NCBI GenBank assembly: GCA_034423135.1
Contig: DAOUJC010000017.1
Span: 1-28,677 of the forward strand
Reading direction: 5' to 3'
DNA: 28,677 bases
Source of the DNA: JAPPHY01 sp034423135
Lineage (GTDB): Bacteria; Chloroflexota; Dehalococcoidia; Lucifugimonadales; UBA2985
Of the stretch, positions 15,152-22,548 are shown piece after piece. The notes beneath the pieces are model-generated. The model ran no database searches. It saw only the letters and a list, made by a program, of their open reading frames with translations, and was not told the DNA's origin. Position 1 is the first letter of the stretch; each line of letters opens with the position of its first letter. The translations under genes and the position numbers were made by a program.

Positions 15152-16597
15152 CTAGCCCTGAAGAGCCTTGTTGTAGGCTCGACTCCAGGCCATCAGGGCG
15201 GCGTCACGGACGTCTGCCGCCCTGTTTGCCTCGCCTCTAAGGCGTACAACCTCATCGAATGCTGCGCTATCGCATACGTATACGCCATCTTCGCGCCGCT
15301 GGCAATGCCGGTCTCTGAGGTCGACGTAGCGGCCAAGCGCCTCATCATACGCCGCATCGCTGGCCCTCCATGCGGCATACGTCGAATTCACTTCCTCCCT
15401 CAAGGCTCTGTTGCGGGGAGAATCATTGGCGCCTCGATGGATCTCCAGCAGAACGCCCATAACATCATCATGAAGGACCGGGCAACTATCAGGTCTGGGG
15501 TTATTGTCCCCCTGGGCAGTATACTCCTGGTCATCTCCGATGCCGAAAATGGCGATGACTCTGTGCACTGTGAGACCTGCCAGGCAATCCGCTGTGAAGA
15601 TGATGATAGAGCCAACCTCGACTTCCGAGGGTTCCGGCTCAGCCAGGAAGGTGGCCGTATCCAGGCACGTAATGGTCGGTTCCATGCTTCCCGTGCAGTA
15701 GAACCTGACCGACAGGTGGGACCTCGGAGAAGCAGTAGTCGTTGCAGTGGCGGCCGGAGCGGAAGTTGCGGTGGCGGCTGGAGCGGGAGTCGCGGTGGCG
15801 GCAGGAACGGGAGTTGGAGTAACGACGGACTTCACCCCGCCCTCTGGTACCGGTGTAGGCAGAAGCTCGTCCAGGGAAGGATCGGGAGGAGTTGGCGTGG
15901 GAGTAGGAGTGGGAGGCGGAAGAATCCAGGCCTCTCCGGAACCCCTGACGATCATGATTATCGTCTCTTCCCGCTTGTTGCCGCCCTCGTCGACCCAGTG
16001 GTAGGTGAAGACTGTCCTGCCGGGATCGATCACCTTCCCGCTCAGCCTGCACTCCTGGTCGCTGAACTCCAGAAACCTGGGAAACCTGCCTGAGTATGCG
16101 CAGTAGACTCCCGAGAGTCTCGGCGAGCCTATGGGAAACCAGATGTCTACGGTCTCTCCCCACTCGAGCCTGTACAGGTCTTGCAGGGGGACCTCCCTGG
16201 GATTGGGCGTAGGTGTTGGTGCGGGCAGAGGAGTGGGGGTGACAGTGGGAGCAGGGATGGGGGTTGGAGCCCTGGTTGGCGTGGGAGCCGGTGCAGCCGT
16301 TGGGACTGCCGTAGGCGTCGAGGTGGGCGTGGGGGCAGGAGTGGGCGTCGGGGTAGGCGCGTGCGTGATGGTTGCAGCGGGCGCGGGTACCGGCGTCGAG
16401 GTTGGCGATGGCTGGAGGGTTGAGGTTGGCTGAGGCGTAGACGTAGGCGATGGAGTGTCGGTCGGCTGAGGAGCGACCGGCTGGTCAGTCGGGCGAGGTT
16501 CAGTGGCGGTCGGCGCGGGCTCCGGGGTGCACGCCAGCAACGCCAAACAGAGCCCAAGAGCGGCCGCGATCGCCAGATTCGGACTCGACGATTTCAT
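15152..16597 (-). CDS. Lipoprotein with Pro/Thr stalks and Sec11/SipW-like signal peptidase domain
   Basis: From ATG 16597 the product is 481 aa. It starts with a lipoprotein signal (LGLCLALLAC, lipidated Cys about 23). A long Pro/Thr/Ala-rich stalk (about 25-140) leads to a small beta domain with Ig-like features (about 145-225, SGKVIDPGRTVFTYHWVDEG). A second Pro/Thr/Ala stalk follows (about 230-295), then a peptidase S26 domain. Its catalytic set fits the Sec11/SipW type: Ser304 in CTGSMEPTI, His345 in LTVHRVI in place of the bacterial Lys, and Asp364 in QGDNNPRPD. A charged helical tail with three Cys ends the protein. The active site would be held outside the membrane on a lipid anchor and stalk rather than next to a transmembrane helix. 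Substrates are unknown. The frame runs on to 16666, but that would bury the signal. Confidence 0.72.
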   Translation of the reverse strand: MKSSSPNLAIAAALGLCLALLACTPEPAPTATEPRPTDQPVAPQPTDTPSPTSTPQPTSTLQPSPTSTPVPAPAATITHAPTPTPTPAPTPTSTPTAVPTAAPAPTPTRAPTPIPAPTVTPTPLPAPTPTPNPREVPLQDLYRLEWGETVDIWFPIGSPRLSGVYCAYSGRFPRFLEFSDQECRLSGKVIDPGRTVFTYHWVDEGGNKREETIIMIVRGSGEAWILPPPTPTPTPTPPDPSLDELLPTPVPEGGVKSVVTPTPVPAATATPAPAATATSAPAATATTTASPRSHLSVRFYCTGSMEPTITCLDTATFLAEPEPSEVEVGSIIIFTADCLAGLTVHRVIAIFGIGDDQEYTAQGDNNPRPDSCPVLHDDVMGVLLEIHRGANDSPRNRALREEVNSTYAAWRASDAAYDEALGRYVDLRDRHCQRREDGVYVCDSAAFDEVVRLRGEANRAADVRDAALMAWSRAYNKALQG

Positions 16598-16672
16598 TCC
16601 TCGCCATCTTGCCGGTACCAGAGTGCCCTGAACAGGCAGCATCCAGTATACACCCGCGGGCGTCACGTATCC

Positions 16673-16699
16673 GTCATTCTCGCGAACGCGAGAACCCAG
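16673..16699. repeat. Family C palindrome variant
   Basis: GTCATTCTCGCGAACGCGAG followed by AACCCAG has stem TTCTCGCG / CGCGAGAA. It is followed by a G-rich tract (16699-16713). Confidence 0.7.
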
Positions 16700-16731
16700 G
16701 GGGGGAGGGGGGAGTCTGCCGTGCGCTTAAG

Positions 16732-16769
16732 CCCGCTCACGCCCTTCGACGTGGCTCAGGGTGAGCGGG
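16732..16769. repeat. Family A hairpin (38 bp, reverse orientation)
   Basis: The outer arms CCCGCTCA/TGAGCGGG and inner CCC/GGG are present. The loop has one extra base and reads TGAGCCACGTCGAA on the minus strand. Confidence 0.85.
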
Positions 16770-16780
16770 CCGTTATACTT

Positions 16781-16817
16781 CCCGCTCATGGTGAGCCTGT
16801 CGAACCACTTGAGTGGG
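16781..16817. repeat. Family B hairpin with G-T wobble in outer stem
   Basis: Outer CCCGCTCA pairs with TGAGTGGG through one G-T wobble. The inner stem is TGG/CCA and the loop TGAGCCTGTCGAA. It lies 11 bp after the family A copy and just past the 3' end of the retropepsin-like gene. Confidence 0.85.
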
Positions 16818-16831
16818 AAGTGACTCGCCCC

Positions 16832-17188
16832 CTATAGCATCATCAGCGTGGCAGGCACCAGCTGTTGCGAGGCGGGATCAACAGCCAGTCCTAGGCCATC
16901 CAGCGTGTACCTTCCGATCACGGGAGGCGCATCGTCCTCTGCGAACGCCACGAGGGTCGTCACGCTCTCGCCGTCAATCGCGGCCCATGCATGCCCGACC
17001 TCCATCTCAACGCTGCTGCCGTCTCCGATGAGAAACCTGCGGCTGCCAATCGGCTCCACGCCAAGATCGCGCAGCGTGCGAGCGGGCAACATGGTCAGGA
17101 AGGCGCCGGTGTCAACCGTAGCCTCGATGTCCATGCTTCGATCGCAGTCCATGCCGGTTATGCGAATCGGGTAGGTGAAGGTTCCCAT
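16832..17188 (-). CDS. Clan AA retropepsin-like aspartic protease
   Basis: This single-domain protein of 118 aa has the aspartic protease signature ATVDTGAFLTMLP (Asp26-Thr-Gly). A hydrophobic strand pair (RRFLIGDGSSVEMEVGHAWAAI) and the C-terminal VIGRYTLDGLGLAVDP follow, where IGRYTLDGLG matches the usual I-G-x-x-x-L-x-x-L segment after the flap. It would need to dimerise to form a full active site, as retropepsins do. It has no signal peptide. ATG 17188 follows CAGGAG by eight bases. The gene stands alone between the repeat pair and the pentapeptide gene. Small proteins of this class are sometimes next to toxin-antitoxin or mobile loci, but its substrate is unknown. Confidence 0.72.
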   Translation of the reverse strand: MGTFTYPIRITGMDCDRSMDIEATVDTGAFLTMLPARTLRDLGVEPIGSRRFLIGDGSSVEMEVGHAWAAIDGESVTTLVAFAEDDAPPVIGRYTLDGLGLAVDPASQQLVPATLMML

Positions 17189-17272
17189 GTGCTGTGCTCC
17201 TGATGGCGGTTGCCTTTGCAGAGATTGTAGCGCATGGCGCGCGAGTGAGGGAATGAGGCGGGCTGCGTGTAG

Positions 17273-18385
17273 TTATGCGTAGCCATCAAGAGGTTTGCCG
17301 CGCCAGACCAGCGGCTCGCCAGTCTCAATGTCAGCGGCGCCTTCGGCTATTGAAGGTGGGCTGTCTGGCTTGGCTCTAGCCTCGTCAAGCTGCTTTTGGG
17401 TCAATCGAGTATAGGTGTTCTCAAATGGCAGAGTAGTCGAGGGTGTACTTCGTGCTTCCACTCCAAAATCTGCGCCGGACAGATTTGCATTTCGGAGGAT
17501 TGCTCCAGTTAAGTCACTAACTCCGACAAACGCGCCAGAGAAGTCCGCAGACGCAAGATCCGCATAAGATAGGTCTGCATCTAGGTTTACATTGGATAAG
17601 ACTATACCGTGACAAATGGCATAAGATAGATTCGCAGCATGTAGACCTGCATCATGCAGATTTGCCCTCACAAGGTACGCGCGATGTAGATTCGCGGCTA
17701 ACAAGTTAGTACCTGAGAGGTCTGCATCAAGGAGATTTGCATGACTCAAATTAGACATCCGTAGCACTGCGCCAGCCAAATTCGCTCCTTGAAGGAACGC
17801 GCCTTCAAGGTCCGCGTCTCGCAGGTCCAGTCGGTATCCGGCTGTCTTCTCACACTTAAGGCCGGCTTCACTGCGGCGAGCAATAGCAGTCAGTACAGCC
17901 TGTACGTCTTCCTGTATCGAGTAGGATAGGTTAAGGTTTACTGGATATGGCCAGTGTCGGCGCTCTCCATTGCCGGTGGGGTGGCGCACAAAGGCGCAAA
18001 ACAACTCCATAATTTGAATGTGGTACTGCTCCGGGTGTTCTTCCGCGAGACGTCTCAGCGCATAGACCCCACCCAGGCGTACGGAAAGAACCTCGCTGCC
18101 AAGCATCTCTGCTCCGCGCTCGTACCGCTCATTCAGCAGACTCTGCTCGGCAATGTCCGCTTGGCGCTGCGCTGTCACCTTTTGTTGCTCAGTTAGCCAA
18201 CTTCTCCAAAGAGTGAAAATGAAGGCAAGCACACCTCCGACTATGAGTCCAGCGTTTCTCACAGTGGTACCATTTGACTCTGTTCCAGAGCCGCCTGAGC
18301 GCAACCAGTCCCATATGTACCAAGTGAGCACGCTGCCAAACAACAGTGCCAATAGCGTAGACCAGAAGAATCTAGACCCTAGCAT
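17273..18385 (-). CDS. Two-TM pentapeptide-repeat protein
   Basis: From ATG 18385 the product is 370 aa. Two transmembrane helices (about 4-26, FFWSTLLALLFGSVLTWYIWDWL, and 43-59, AGLIVGGVLAFIFTLW) precede a charged helical region with RYERGAEMLGSEVLSVRLGGVYALRRLAEEHPEQYH, found before pentapeptide arrays in related membrane proteins. Then comes an array of A(D/N)LxxA repeats (about 190-320: LRDADLEGAFLQGANLAGAV and onward), a right-handed beta helix. The frame is open to ATG 18487, which would overlap the upstream restriction-modification gene by 67 bp. ATG 18385 starts 36 bp after that stop. The base composition is clearly richer in A/T than in neighbouring metabolic genes, pointing to transfer. 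It is probably co-transcribed with the upstream gene. Confidence 0.75.
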   Translation of the reverse strand: MLGSRFFWSTLLALLFGSVLTWYIWDWLRSGGSGTESNGTTVRNAGLIVGGVLAFIFTLWRSWLTEQQKVTAQRQADIAEQSLLNERYERGAEMLGSEVLSVRLGGVYALRRLAEEHPEQYHIQIMELFCAFVRHPTGNGERRHWPYPVNLNLSYSIQEDVQAVLTAIARRSEAGLKCEKTAGYRLDLRDADLEGAFLQGANLAGAVLRMSNLSHANLLDADLSGTNLLAANLHRAYLVRANLHDAGLHAANLSYAICHGIVLSNVNLDADLSYADLASADFSGAFVGVSDLTGAILRNANLSGADFGVEARSTPSTTLPFENTYTRLTQKQLDEARAKPDSPPSIAEGAADIETGEPLVWRGKPLDGYA

Positions 18386-18420
18386 TTGTTCACACCACCA
18401 GTACCGTGCCTTAGCACTGC

Positions 18421-21400
18421 CTAGCCGCTCAGTAGCCGCTCCACCGCACGCTCCACCGACTTGCCCTGCCTGGACGCCTTGAGCCATTCGCGGAGCTCGC
18501 GCCGAACTATTGATACGCCAGCATCCGGGCGCTCACTGCGCAACTCCGCGAGCCGCTGCCCCGCGCCGGCAGCCGCAGCTGCTGCTGCCCTTGCCACAGC
18601 GGTATGTGCGGCGTTCTTGCGGTCGAAGGCCGGGATGGGCAACCTCCAGAGGTGCTTCTGGAGATGGCGCGAACCGAAAAGCCCCTTGGGCATCAGAGAG
18701 CTTACGACCCTGTAAAGGGCGTCGCTGTTTATGATGCCTAGCAGGTAGTTGGCCTCCTGAATGCTGCGGCAAGTTATCCAGAAGAGGGTGTAGTCAATGA
18801 TTGGGTTCGCGTCCGTAGCTATCGCTGCAGTGGGTCTGCCGGAGCTACCGTACACAACACGCACCGGCCTGCTCTGTGGGTCTTCCTGCCAAGCGAGTTG
18901 GGCGGACAGCTTACCGTAGTAATCAAGCTGGTCCAAGAGCCTTAGCCTGTTGGCTTCTGCCTTGTTGTCCTCCCATAACATGCTGATTATCCGCCATCTG
19001 TCTCGCATCCGCCATTCCAGGCTTCCCGAGCTAATGCCTCCTTCGCCATCCTTGTCCCTTGAAATCTTGTGCTCGCCCAGCTTGAAGGGCAAAACGGCCT
19101 TGAGGGGATCCAGGGTCACGTAGGGAGCCAACGTCTCGCCAAGGTGTACGCTGTGAACGTGCTGGGCTTCAACGGTCTTGCCCGTCAGGGCAGTCAGTTC
19201 GAGCCTAGACCACGGCGGCTTGTCATAAACGCCTATCCTAGGATCCACCGTAACTGTTCCTCCAGTTTGAACGGTGGCAGGATTCTCTGCCTCCTTCACA
19301 AAAAACAGGCAACGCGGGACGATAGTTGCGCCCTGGTAAGAACGCTTGGAATATGGCGATTGACCCACCGCGGCTTCGGAGATGGGCATTTGGCGCCGTT
19401 CCACCAAGGGCGTTCCGGGTTCGCCAAGCCATCTCTCGGTATCACCGGCTAGGGGCACGCCTTTGGCTGCAGGCCCTAGCCTCTTAGAAAATGCCACTGA
19501 TGCCGGAATGGGAAAGAACGTGTTCGGCTCCAGCTTCTCTAGATCCCAGGGAATCTTGTAGCTGAAGTCCACTGCCAGGGAGCTAAGGGTCATGCGGTTC
19601 GTCCACGTGCCGGTTCGCCATCTGGCGTGCTGGCCGGTCTGCAACGCGCTGTGCGGCATCACCATACCGATGAGGCCGCCATCTTTCAAGTACAGGTCTA
19701 CGCAACGCGCAAAAAAGAGGCTGGCAACGTCCTGATGAGTGGAGTATCTGCCACCCGCCCAGATTCCGTAGTCGTTTCTGCTCATGCGCTCAAGCTCAGT
19801 GCGCAATGTGCTGACAGTCTGGTTGTAGTTGATCCAAGGCGGATTGCCCACTATGATGTCAACCTTGCTTTGAGACAGGGCCACGGGACGCACAAGGTTA
19901 CGTGTGTAGTACGCCCAGATGTGGTCTCGCCCTTCGTCGTGCAGCTTTCTCAGAACCTCAATGGTCTCCTTCAGCCTGTCCCGTTCTACAGGGTTCGTTA
20001 TGCCGTGGTCGTCGAGAGTGATTAGCGGGTCCTGTTCATGTTCGAGGGCGTACGTCACATCGCCCATGAGGGCGTCGAATGTCTCGGCCCTCTTTACCAA
20101 ATCCGTTGGGAATACCAGAGCCGTATTCTCCTCGTCTTCCACGTGCAACGTGACGAAGTGCTGCGAGAACATGTCCCCGTTGTGGTATCTGAGTTGAAGT
20201 GAGTCCCCCAGGTAGACGGGAATTGTGATGTTGGAGGCGGTGCCCCAGCCGGCGGCGGCCTCTATGGCGGGCCTGGCGGCCAATACCCAGGCCGTGCGGG
20301 CTAGGTGCACGGCAACTGGGTGAACATCAATGCCCACAACCCGGGACCGCAGACGGTCTAGGACTCTCTCGGCACCCATTGAGGTCGAGCTGGCGGCGTC
20401 CAGGTAGTGGGTAACAGCCTCAGCGATGAAAGTCCCTGAGCCACACGCTGGATCCAGGACTGTCTGATCTAATGGGTTCGCAACTATCTCCCGCACAATT
20501 GCCTTAGCGAGCCAGTCCGGTGTGTAGTACTCGCCCAACTGGCGACGTTCGTCAGGGGGGATAATGGTCTCGTAAATGATTGCCCCTATATCGTTTGGCG
20601 ATTTCTGCCAGTCGAATTTGCTGACGGTGTGAGCGAGAGTCTTCAGCAGTGGCAATCCTCCCACTTCGGTAGGCCAGGAAAAGAAGTCGGACTCTACTAC
20701 GCCTTGTAACCCCGTCTTGCTGCGGAATTCGCGGCCGTGGATCAGGTCATCGGGGCCCGTTTCCGCGAGCTTGCGGACGTCAATACCGAACGATGCCTGA
20801 ACGATTATGCCAACGACCGTGGTGAGGTAGGTGTGGCGGACAAAAAGGTCATCCAACTCCGACGGGCCCACGGCAATCTCCCCAAGCGCAGCCGTGAGCA
20901 GGTTCTCCCATAGCTTCCTCTTGACCCTAAGGGTGCCAAAGTCAGCGTAATCACCGTAGAGCCGTCTCAACTCGGCAATGTCTCGCTGGTAGGTAATGCT
21001 GTCTGGCCCAAAGTGTCTCGTCACAGTCTCCCGCGAAGGCGGCAAGTCGGTTTCTGGCTTGAGAGCGACATCCCGTAGCCACTCATATAGGGCTACCCAC
21101 TGTTCCGGCCTCTCCAGACTGAAGGCATATGGGCGAGTTGTCTTTATTTCTCCGGCCTCCGGCCAGCGCAGCAACCATCTTCTGCCGTCAGTCAGGATTC
21201 CTGTGCGTACCCTGTCCTGTTTGTTAGATAGTGCCAAGTAGTTATCGAGCTGTTGCACATACTCTGGATTGGGGCTGAACCCCGAAGCTGTTCCTAACCT
21301 GATCTTCACCTCAATGAATGTATCCAAGGCTGTTAGATCTACGGCCCGGCGAGAACCTAGCGCGGGTGACTCTTCCTCCACTATTTCGGACGCGTTCACT

Positions 21401-21534
21401 AGACCTGTGCGGATGAGGAAGTCGCGCACTGTGCTTGTAATGTTGGCTTCGGCCTCCACCAACTGGTGTCGCCTCAGCATCTCTTGGGCTGCCGCCAAGC
21501 ACTCGGGATCGTTGGGGTCAATTTGCGTTGTCAT
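18421..21534 (-). CDS. Type IIG-like fused restriction endonuclease and DNA adenine methyltransferase
   Basis: This large single polypeptide has 1037 aa from ATG 21534. The N-terminal part has a PD-(D/E)xK-like nuclease pattern, Asp67 with Glu75-Val-Lys77 in DLTALDTFIEVKIRLG. A helical region (about 130-320) leads to the N6-adenine methyltransferase with LGEYYTPDWLAKAIV (about 330), motif I DPACGSGTF (Asp361), VVGIDVHPVAVHLAR, and motif IV GNPPW (Asn564). The C-terminal third is the likely target-recognition region, ending in a helical tail. Size and order match type IIG/Eco57I-class enzymes. The target sequence cannot be read. The frame runs to 21639, but that would extend through its promoter and dyad. 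A lone methyltransferase with a decayed nuclease is the main alternative. Confidence 0.8.
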   Translation of the reverse strand: MTTQIDPNDPECLAAAQEMLRRHQLVEAEANITSTVRDFLIRTGLVNASEIVEEESPALGSRRAVDLTALDTFIEVKIRLGTASGFSPNPEYVQQLDNYLALSNKQDRVRTGILTDGRRWLLRWPEAGEIKTTRPYAFSLERPEQWVALYEWLRDVALKPETDLPPSRETVTRHFGPDSITYQRDIAELRRLYGDYADFGTLRVKRKLWENLLTAALGEIAVGPSELDDLFVRHTYLTTVVGIIVQASFGIDVRKLAETGPDDLIHGREFRSKTGLQGVVESDFFSWPTEVGGLPLLKTLAHTVSKFDWQKSPNDIGAIIYETIIPPDERRQLGEYYTPDWLAKAIVREIVANPLDQTVLDPACGSGTFIAEAVTHYLDAASSTSMGAERVLDRLRSRVVGIDVHPVAVHLARTAWVLAARPAIEAAAGWGTASNITIPVYLGDSLQLRYHNGDMFSQHFVTLHVEDEENTALVFPTDLVKRAETFDALMGDVTYALEHEQDPLITLDDHGITNPVERDRLKETIEVLRKLHDEGRDHIWAYYTRNLVRPVALSQSKVDIIVGNPPWINYNQTVSTLRTELERMSRNDYGIWAGGRYSTHQDVASLFFARCVDLYLKDGGLIGMVMPHSALQTGQHARWRTGTWTNRMTLSSLAVDFSYKIPWDLEKLEPNTFFPIPASVAFSKRLGPAAKGVPLAGDTERWLGEPGTPLVERRQMPISEAAVGQSPYSKRSYQGATIVPRCLFFVKEAENPATVQTGGTVTVDPRIGVYDKPPWSRLELTALTGKTVEAQHVHSVHLGETLAPYVTLDPLKAVLPFKLGEHKISRDKDGEGGISSGSLEWRMRDRWRIISMLWEDNKAEANRLRLLDQLDYYGKLSAQLAWQEDPQSRPVRVVYGSSGRPTAAIATDANPIIDYTLFWITCRSIQEANYLLGIINSDALYRVVSSLMPKGLFGSRHLQKHLWRLPIPAFDRKNAAHTAVARAAAAAAAGAGQRLAELRSERPDAGVSIVRRELREWLKASRQGKSVERAVERLLSG

Positions 21535-21595
21535 GGTCTTTCGTGATGCGATATACAGTTTGTACTGCCGCCACTTCGCCAGCGTGGTTGTGGGG

Positions 21596-21614
21596 TGTGC
21601 AGAGATTCTACACA
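21596..21614. promoter_or_regulatory. Dyad operator before restriction-modification gene
   Basis: TGTGCAGA, three bases, then TCTACACA form an inverted repeat with seven of eight positions paired. It aligns with the dyad at 22432-22452 in front of the antitoxin (GTGTG and CACA half-sites kept) and contains the -10 box of the leftward promoter. Confidence 0.55.
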
Positions 21615-21717
21615 ACATCCGTTCGGAAGTAAAGCGCACTCTCCCCCAGCTTGCCCCAATTCACCGCTAGAGGCCCGCATGGACTCCCCAGGGCTCACAC
21701 CCGAAGAGGTCGCCTAG
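21604..21717 (+). pseudogene. Truncated duplicate of gatC leader and first codons
   Basis: 21651-21711 matches 22521-22581 at 54 of 61 positions, covering the ribosome-site region GCAAGAGGCCCGC, the ATG and 11 codons. At 21679 it reads MDSPGLTPEEVA and then TAG, against MESPRLTPEEVRH in intact gatC. 21604-21639 also matches 22441-22476 at 28 of 36 positions. About 40 bp carrying the gatC promoter is missing between the two parts. It lies one base from the stop codon of the PIN toxin gene. Confidence 0.8.
21605..21633 (-). promoter_or_regulatory. Promoter of restriction-modification gene
   Basis: On the minus strand TTTACT (21633-21628), a 17-bp spacer and TAGAAT (21610-21605). The -10 box lies inside the dyad. 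It aligns base for base with the antitoxin promoter of the right-hand duplicate. Confidence 0.5.
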
Positions 21718-21718
21718 C

Positions 21719-22132
21719 CTATGGTCGACCCGGCTGCCCTGATCCCGCGGGGTTGCCGGATATGGCCGCGAACGTCTGGTCGAAGGTCATGATTTCCCGC
21801 ACGCCGCGCCTCCGGCAGCTTGCCAGGTGACACAGGTCCCAGGCTTGCAGGGTGGGATATTGCTCATGGAGATGCCGGGCCAAGGTCACGTCCGCTTCCT
21901 CCAGCGGCCACACCTCCACTGCCGCGCTCGCCATCAGCTCCTGCGTCGCATCGAATGCCTGCAGCCGTCCCGCTGGCAGGTAAGCGTATGCCAGCTCCTG
22001 CAGGACCTCCGCAGAAGTGCACAGCGGTTCGCCTCTCCGGTTGGCGTCGACGAAGAACTCCTGAGCCGGCGTGCGAAGCTCGTGGGGCCGTCCGACGGCG
22101 TACATGAACACGTTTGTGTCTACGAATATCAC
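21719..22132 (-). CDS. PIN-domain toxin (VapC-like ribonuclease)
   Basis: This 137-aa PIN nuclease has the four expected acidic residues: Asp5 in MIFVDTNVFMYA, Glu46 in SAEVLQELAYAY, Asp99 in LQAWDLCHLA and Asp118 in IMTFDQTF. PIN toxins of type II modules cut RNA using divalent metal ions. GTG 22132 overlaps the antitoxin stop by four bases (GTGA), the usual coupled arrangement. The last residues (GNPAGSGQPGRP) are low complexity and run up to the gatC remnant, so the natural C terminus may have been altered by the junction. Confidence 0.85.
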   Translation of the reverse strand: MIFVDTNVFMYAVGRPHELRTPAQEFFVDANRRGEPLCTSAEVLQELAYAYLPAGRLQAFDATQELMASAAVEVWPLEEADVTLARHLHEQYPTLQAWDLCHLASCRRRGVREIMTFDQTFAAISGNPAGSGQPGRP

Positions 22133-22404
22133 GTACGAGACACTCCCCTTGAGCGTGACTCATCTATCACACGCAGGTGTTCGCTCCAGTCCGGCTCCGC
22201 CTCCGGCCCATCCAGCTCGTCGCACCTGCGGAAGAACGCCCGAACGTCCTCCGGTGACTCGAAACGCTTGATGCTCCGGCTGGATTCCAGGTGCTTACGA
22301 GCGGCCATCCGCAGCCACGCGCTGAGGGACATACCTTCACGTCGCGCCTGGTCAACAAAGAGCTCTCTGTCATCGTCCGGCATCACCAACTGAACTCTGG
22401 CCAT
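22129..22404 (-). CDS. Antitoxin, ribbon-helix-helix-like, partner of PIN toxin
   Basis: This 91-aa protein has the N-terminal pattern VQLVMPDDDRELFVDQARRE then GMSLSAWLRMAARKHLE, consistent with a ribbon-helix-helix DNA-binding fold, and an acidic C-terminal tail (FRRCDELDGPEAEPDWSEHL) likely to wrap the toxin. ATG 22404 lies at the 3' side of a dyad operator that overlaps its own promoter, so autorepression is expected. AGGTGA lies 9-14 bases upstream. Confidence 0.8.
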   Translation of the reverse strand: MARVQLVMPDDDRELFVDQARREGMSLSAWLRMAARKHLESSRSIKRFESPEDVRAFFRRCDELDGPEAEPDWSEHLRVIDESRSRGVSRT

Positions 22405-22431
22405 GTTGTCGTTTCACCTGCGCTGTCGGGA

Positions 22432-22452
22432 GTGTGTAATGATGTTACACAC
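22432..22452. promoter_or_regulatory. Toxin-antitoxin operator
   Basis: GTGTGTAA, five bases (TGATG), TTACACAC is a perfect 8-bp inverted repeat. It lies 28 bp upstream of the antitoxin start and covers the -10 box of the antitoxin promoter. Confidence 0.7.
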
Positions 22453-22470
22453 CACCCGCTCGGGAGTCAA
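22442..22470 (-). promoter_or_regulatory. Antitoxin promoter
   Basis: On the minus strand TTGACT (22470-22465), a 17-bp spacer and TAACAT (22447-22442) with TG just before. The -10 lies within the dyad operator. Confidence 0.6.
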
Positions 22471-22492
22471 GCACACCCGCGCAAGGGCCAAC

Positions 22493-22521
22493 TTGAACCC
22501 CCCTGCCCTCTTTGCTACACT
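22493..22521 (+). promoter_or_regulatory. Promoter of gatCA operon
   Basis: TTGAAC (22493-22498), a 17-bp spacer and TACACT (22516-22521) with TGC before it. The leader is about 20 nt. It is divergent from the antitoxin promoter, with the two -35 boxes 22 bp apart. Confidence 0.62.
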
Positions 22522-22548
22522 TGCCCAAACTCACCGCAAGAGGCCCGC

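Noticed and set aside
18421..21534. BREX PglX assignment for the large methyltransferase
   Set aside because: No other BREX genes (pglZ, brxC, brxL) are nearby, and the N-terminal ExK nuclease-like segment fits type IIG better.
21535..21639. N-terminal extension of the restriction-modification protein to 21639
   Set aside because: It would translate the dyad and promoter that match the antitoxin upstream region. The ATG at 21534 begins a protein-like sequence.
22291..22548. Longer GatC starting at 22291
   Set aside because: The extra 86 codons run antisense to the antitoxin and through the gatC promoter. Family length is about 95-100 aa and the ATG at 22549 has an SD.
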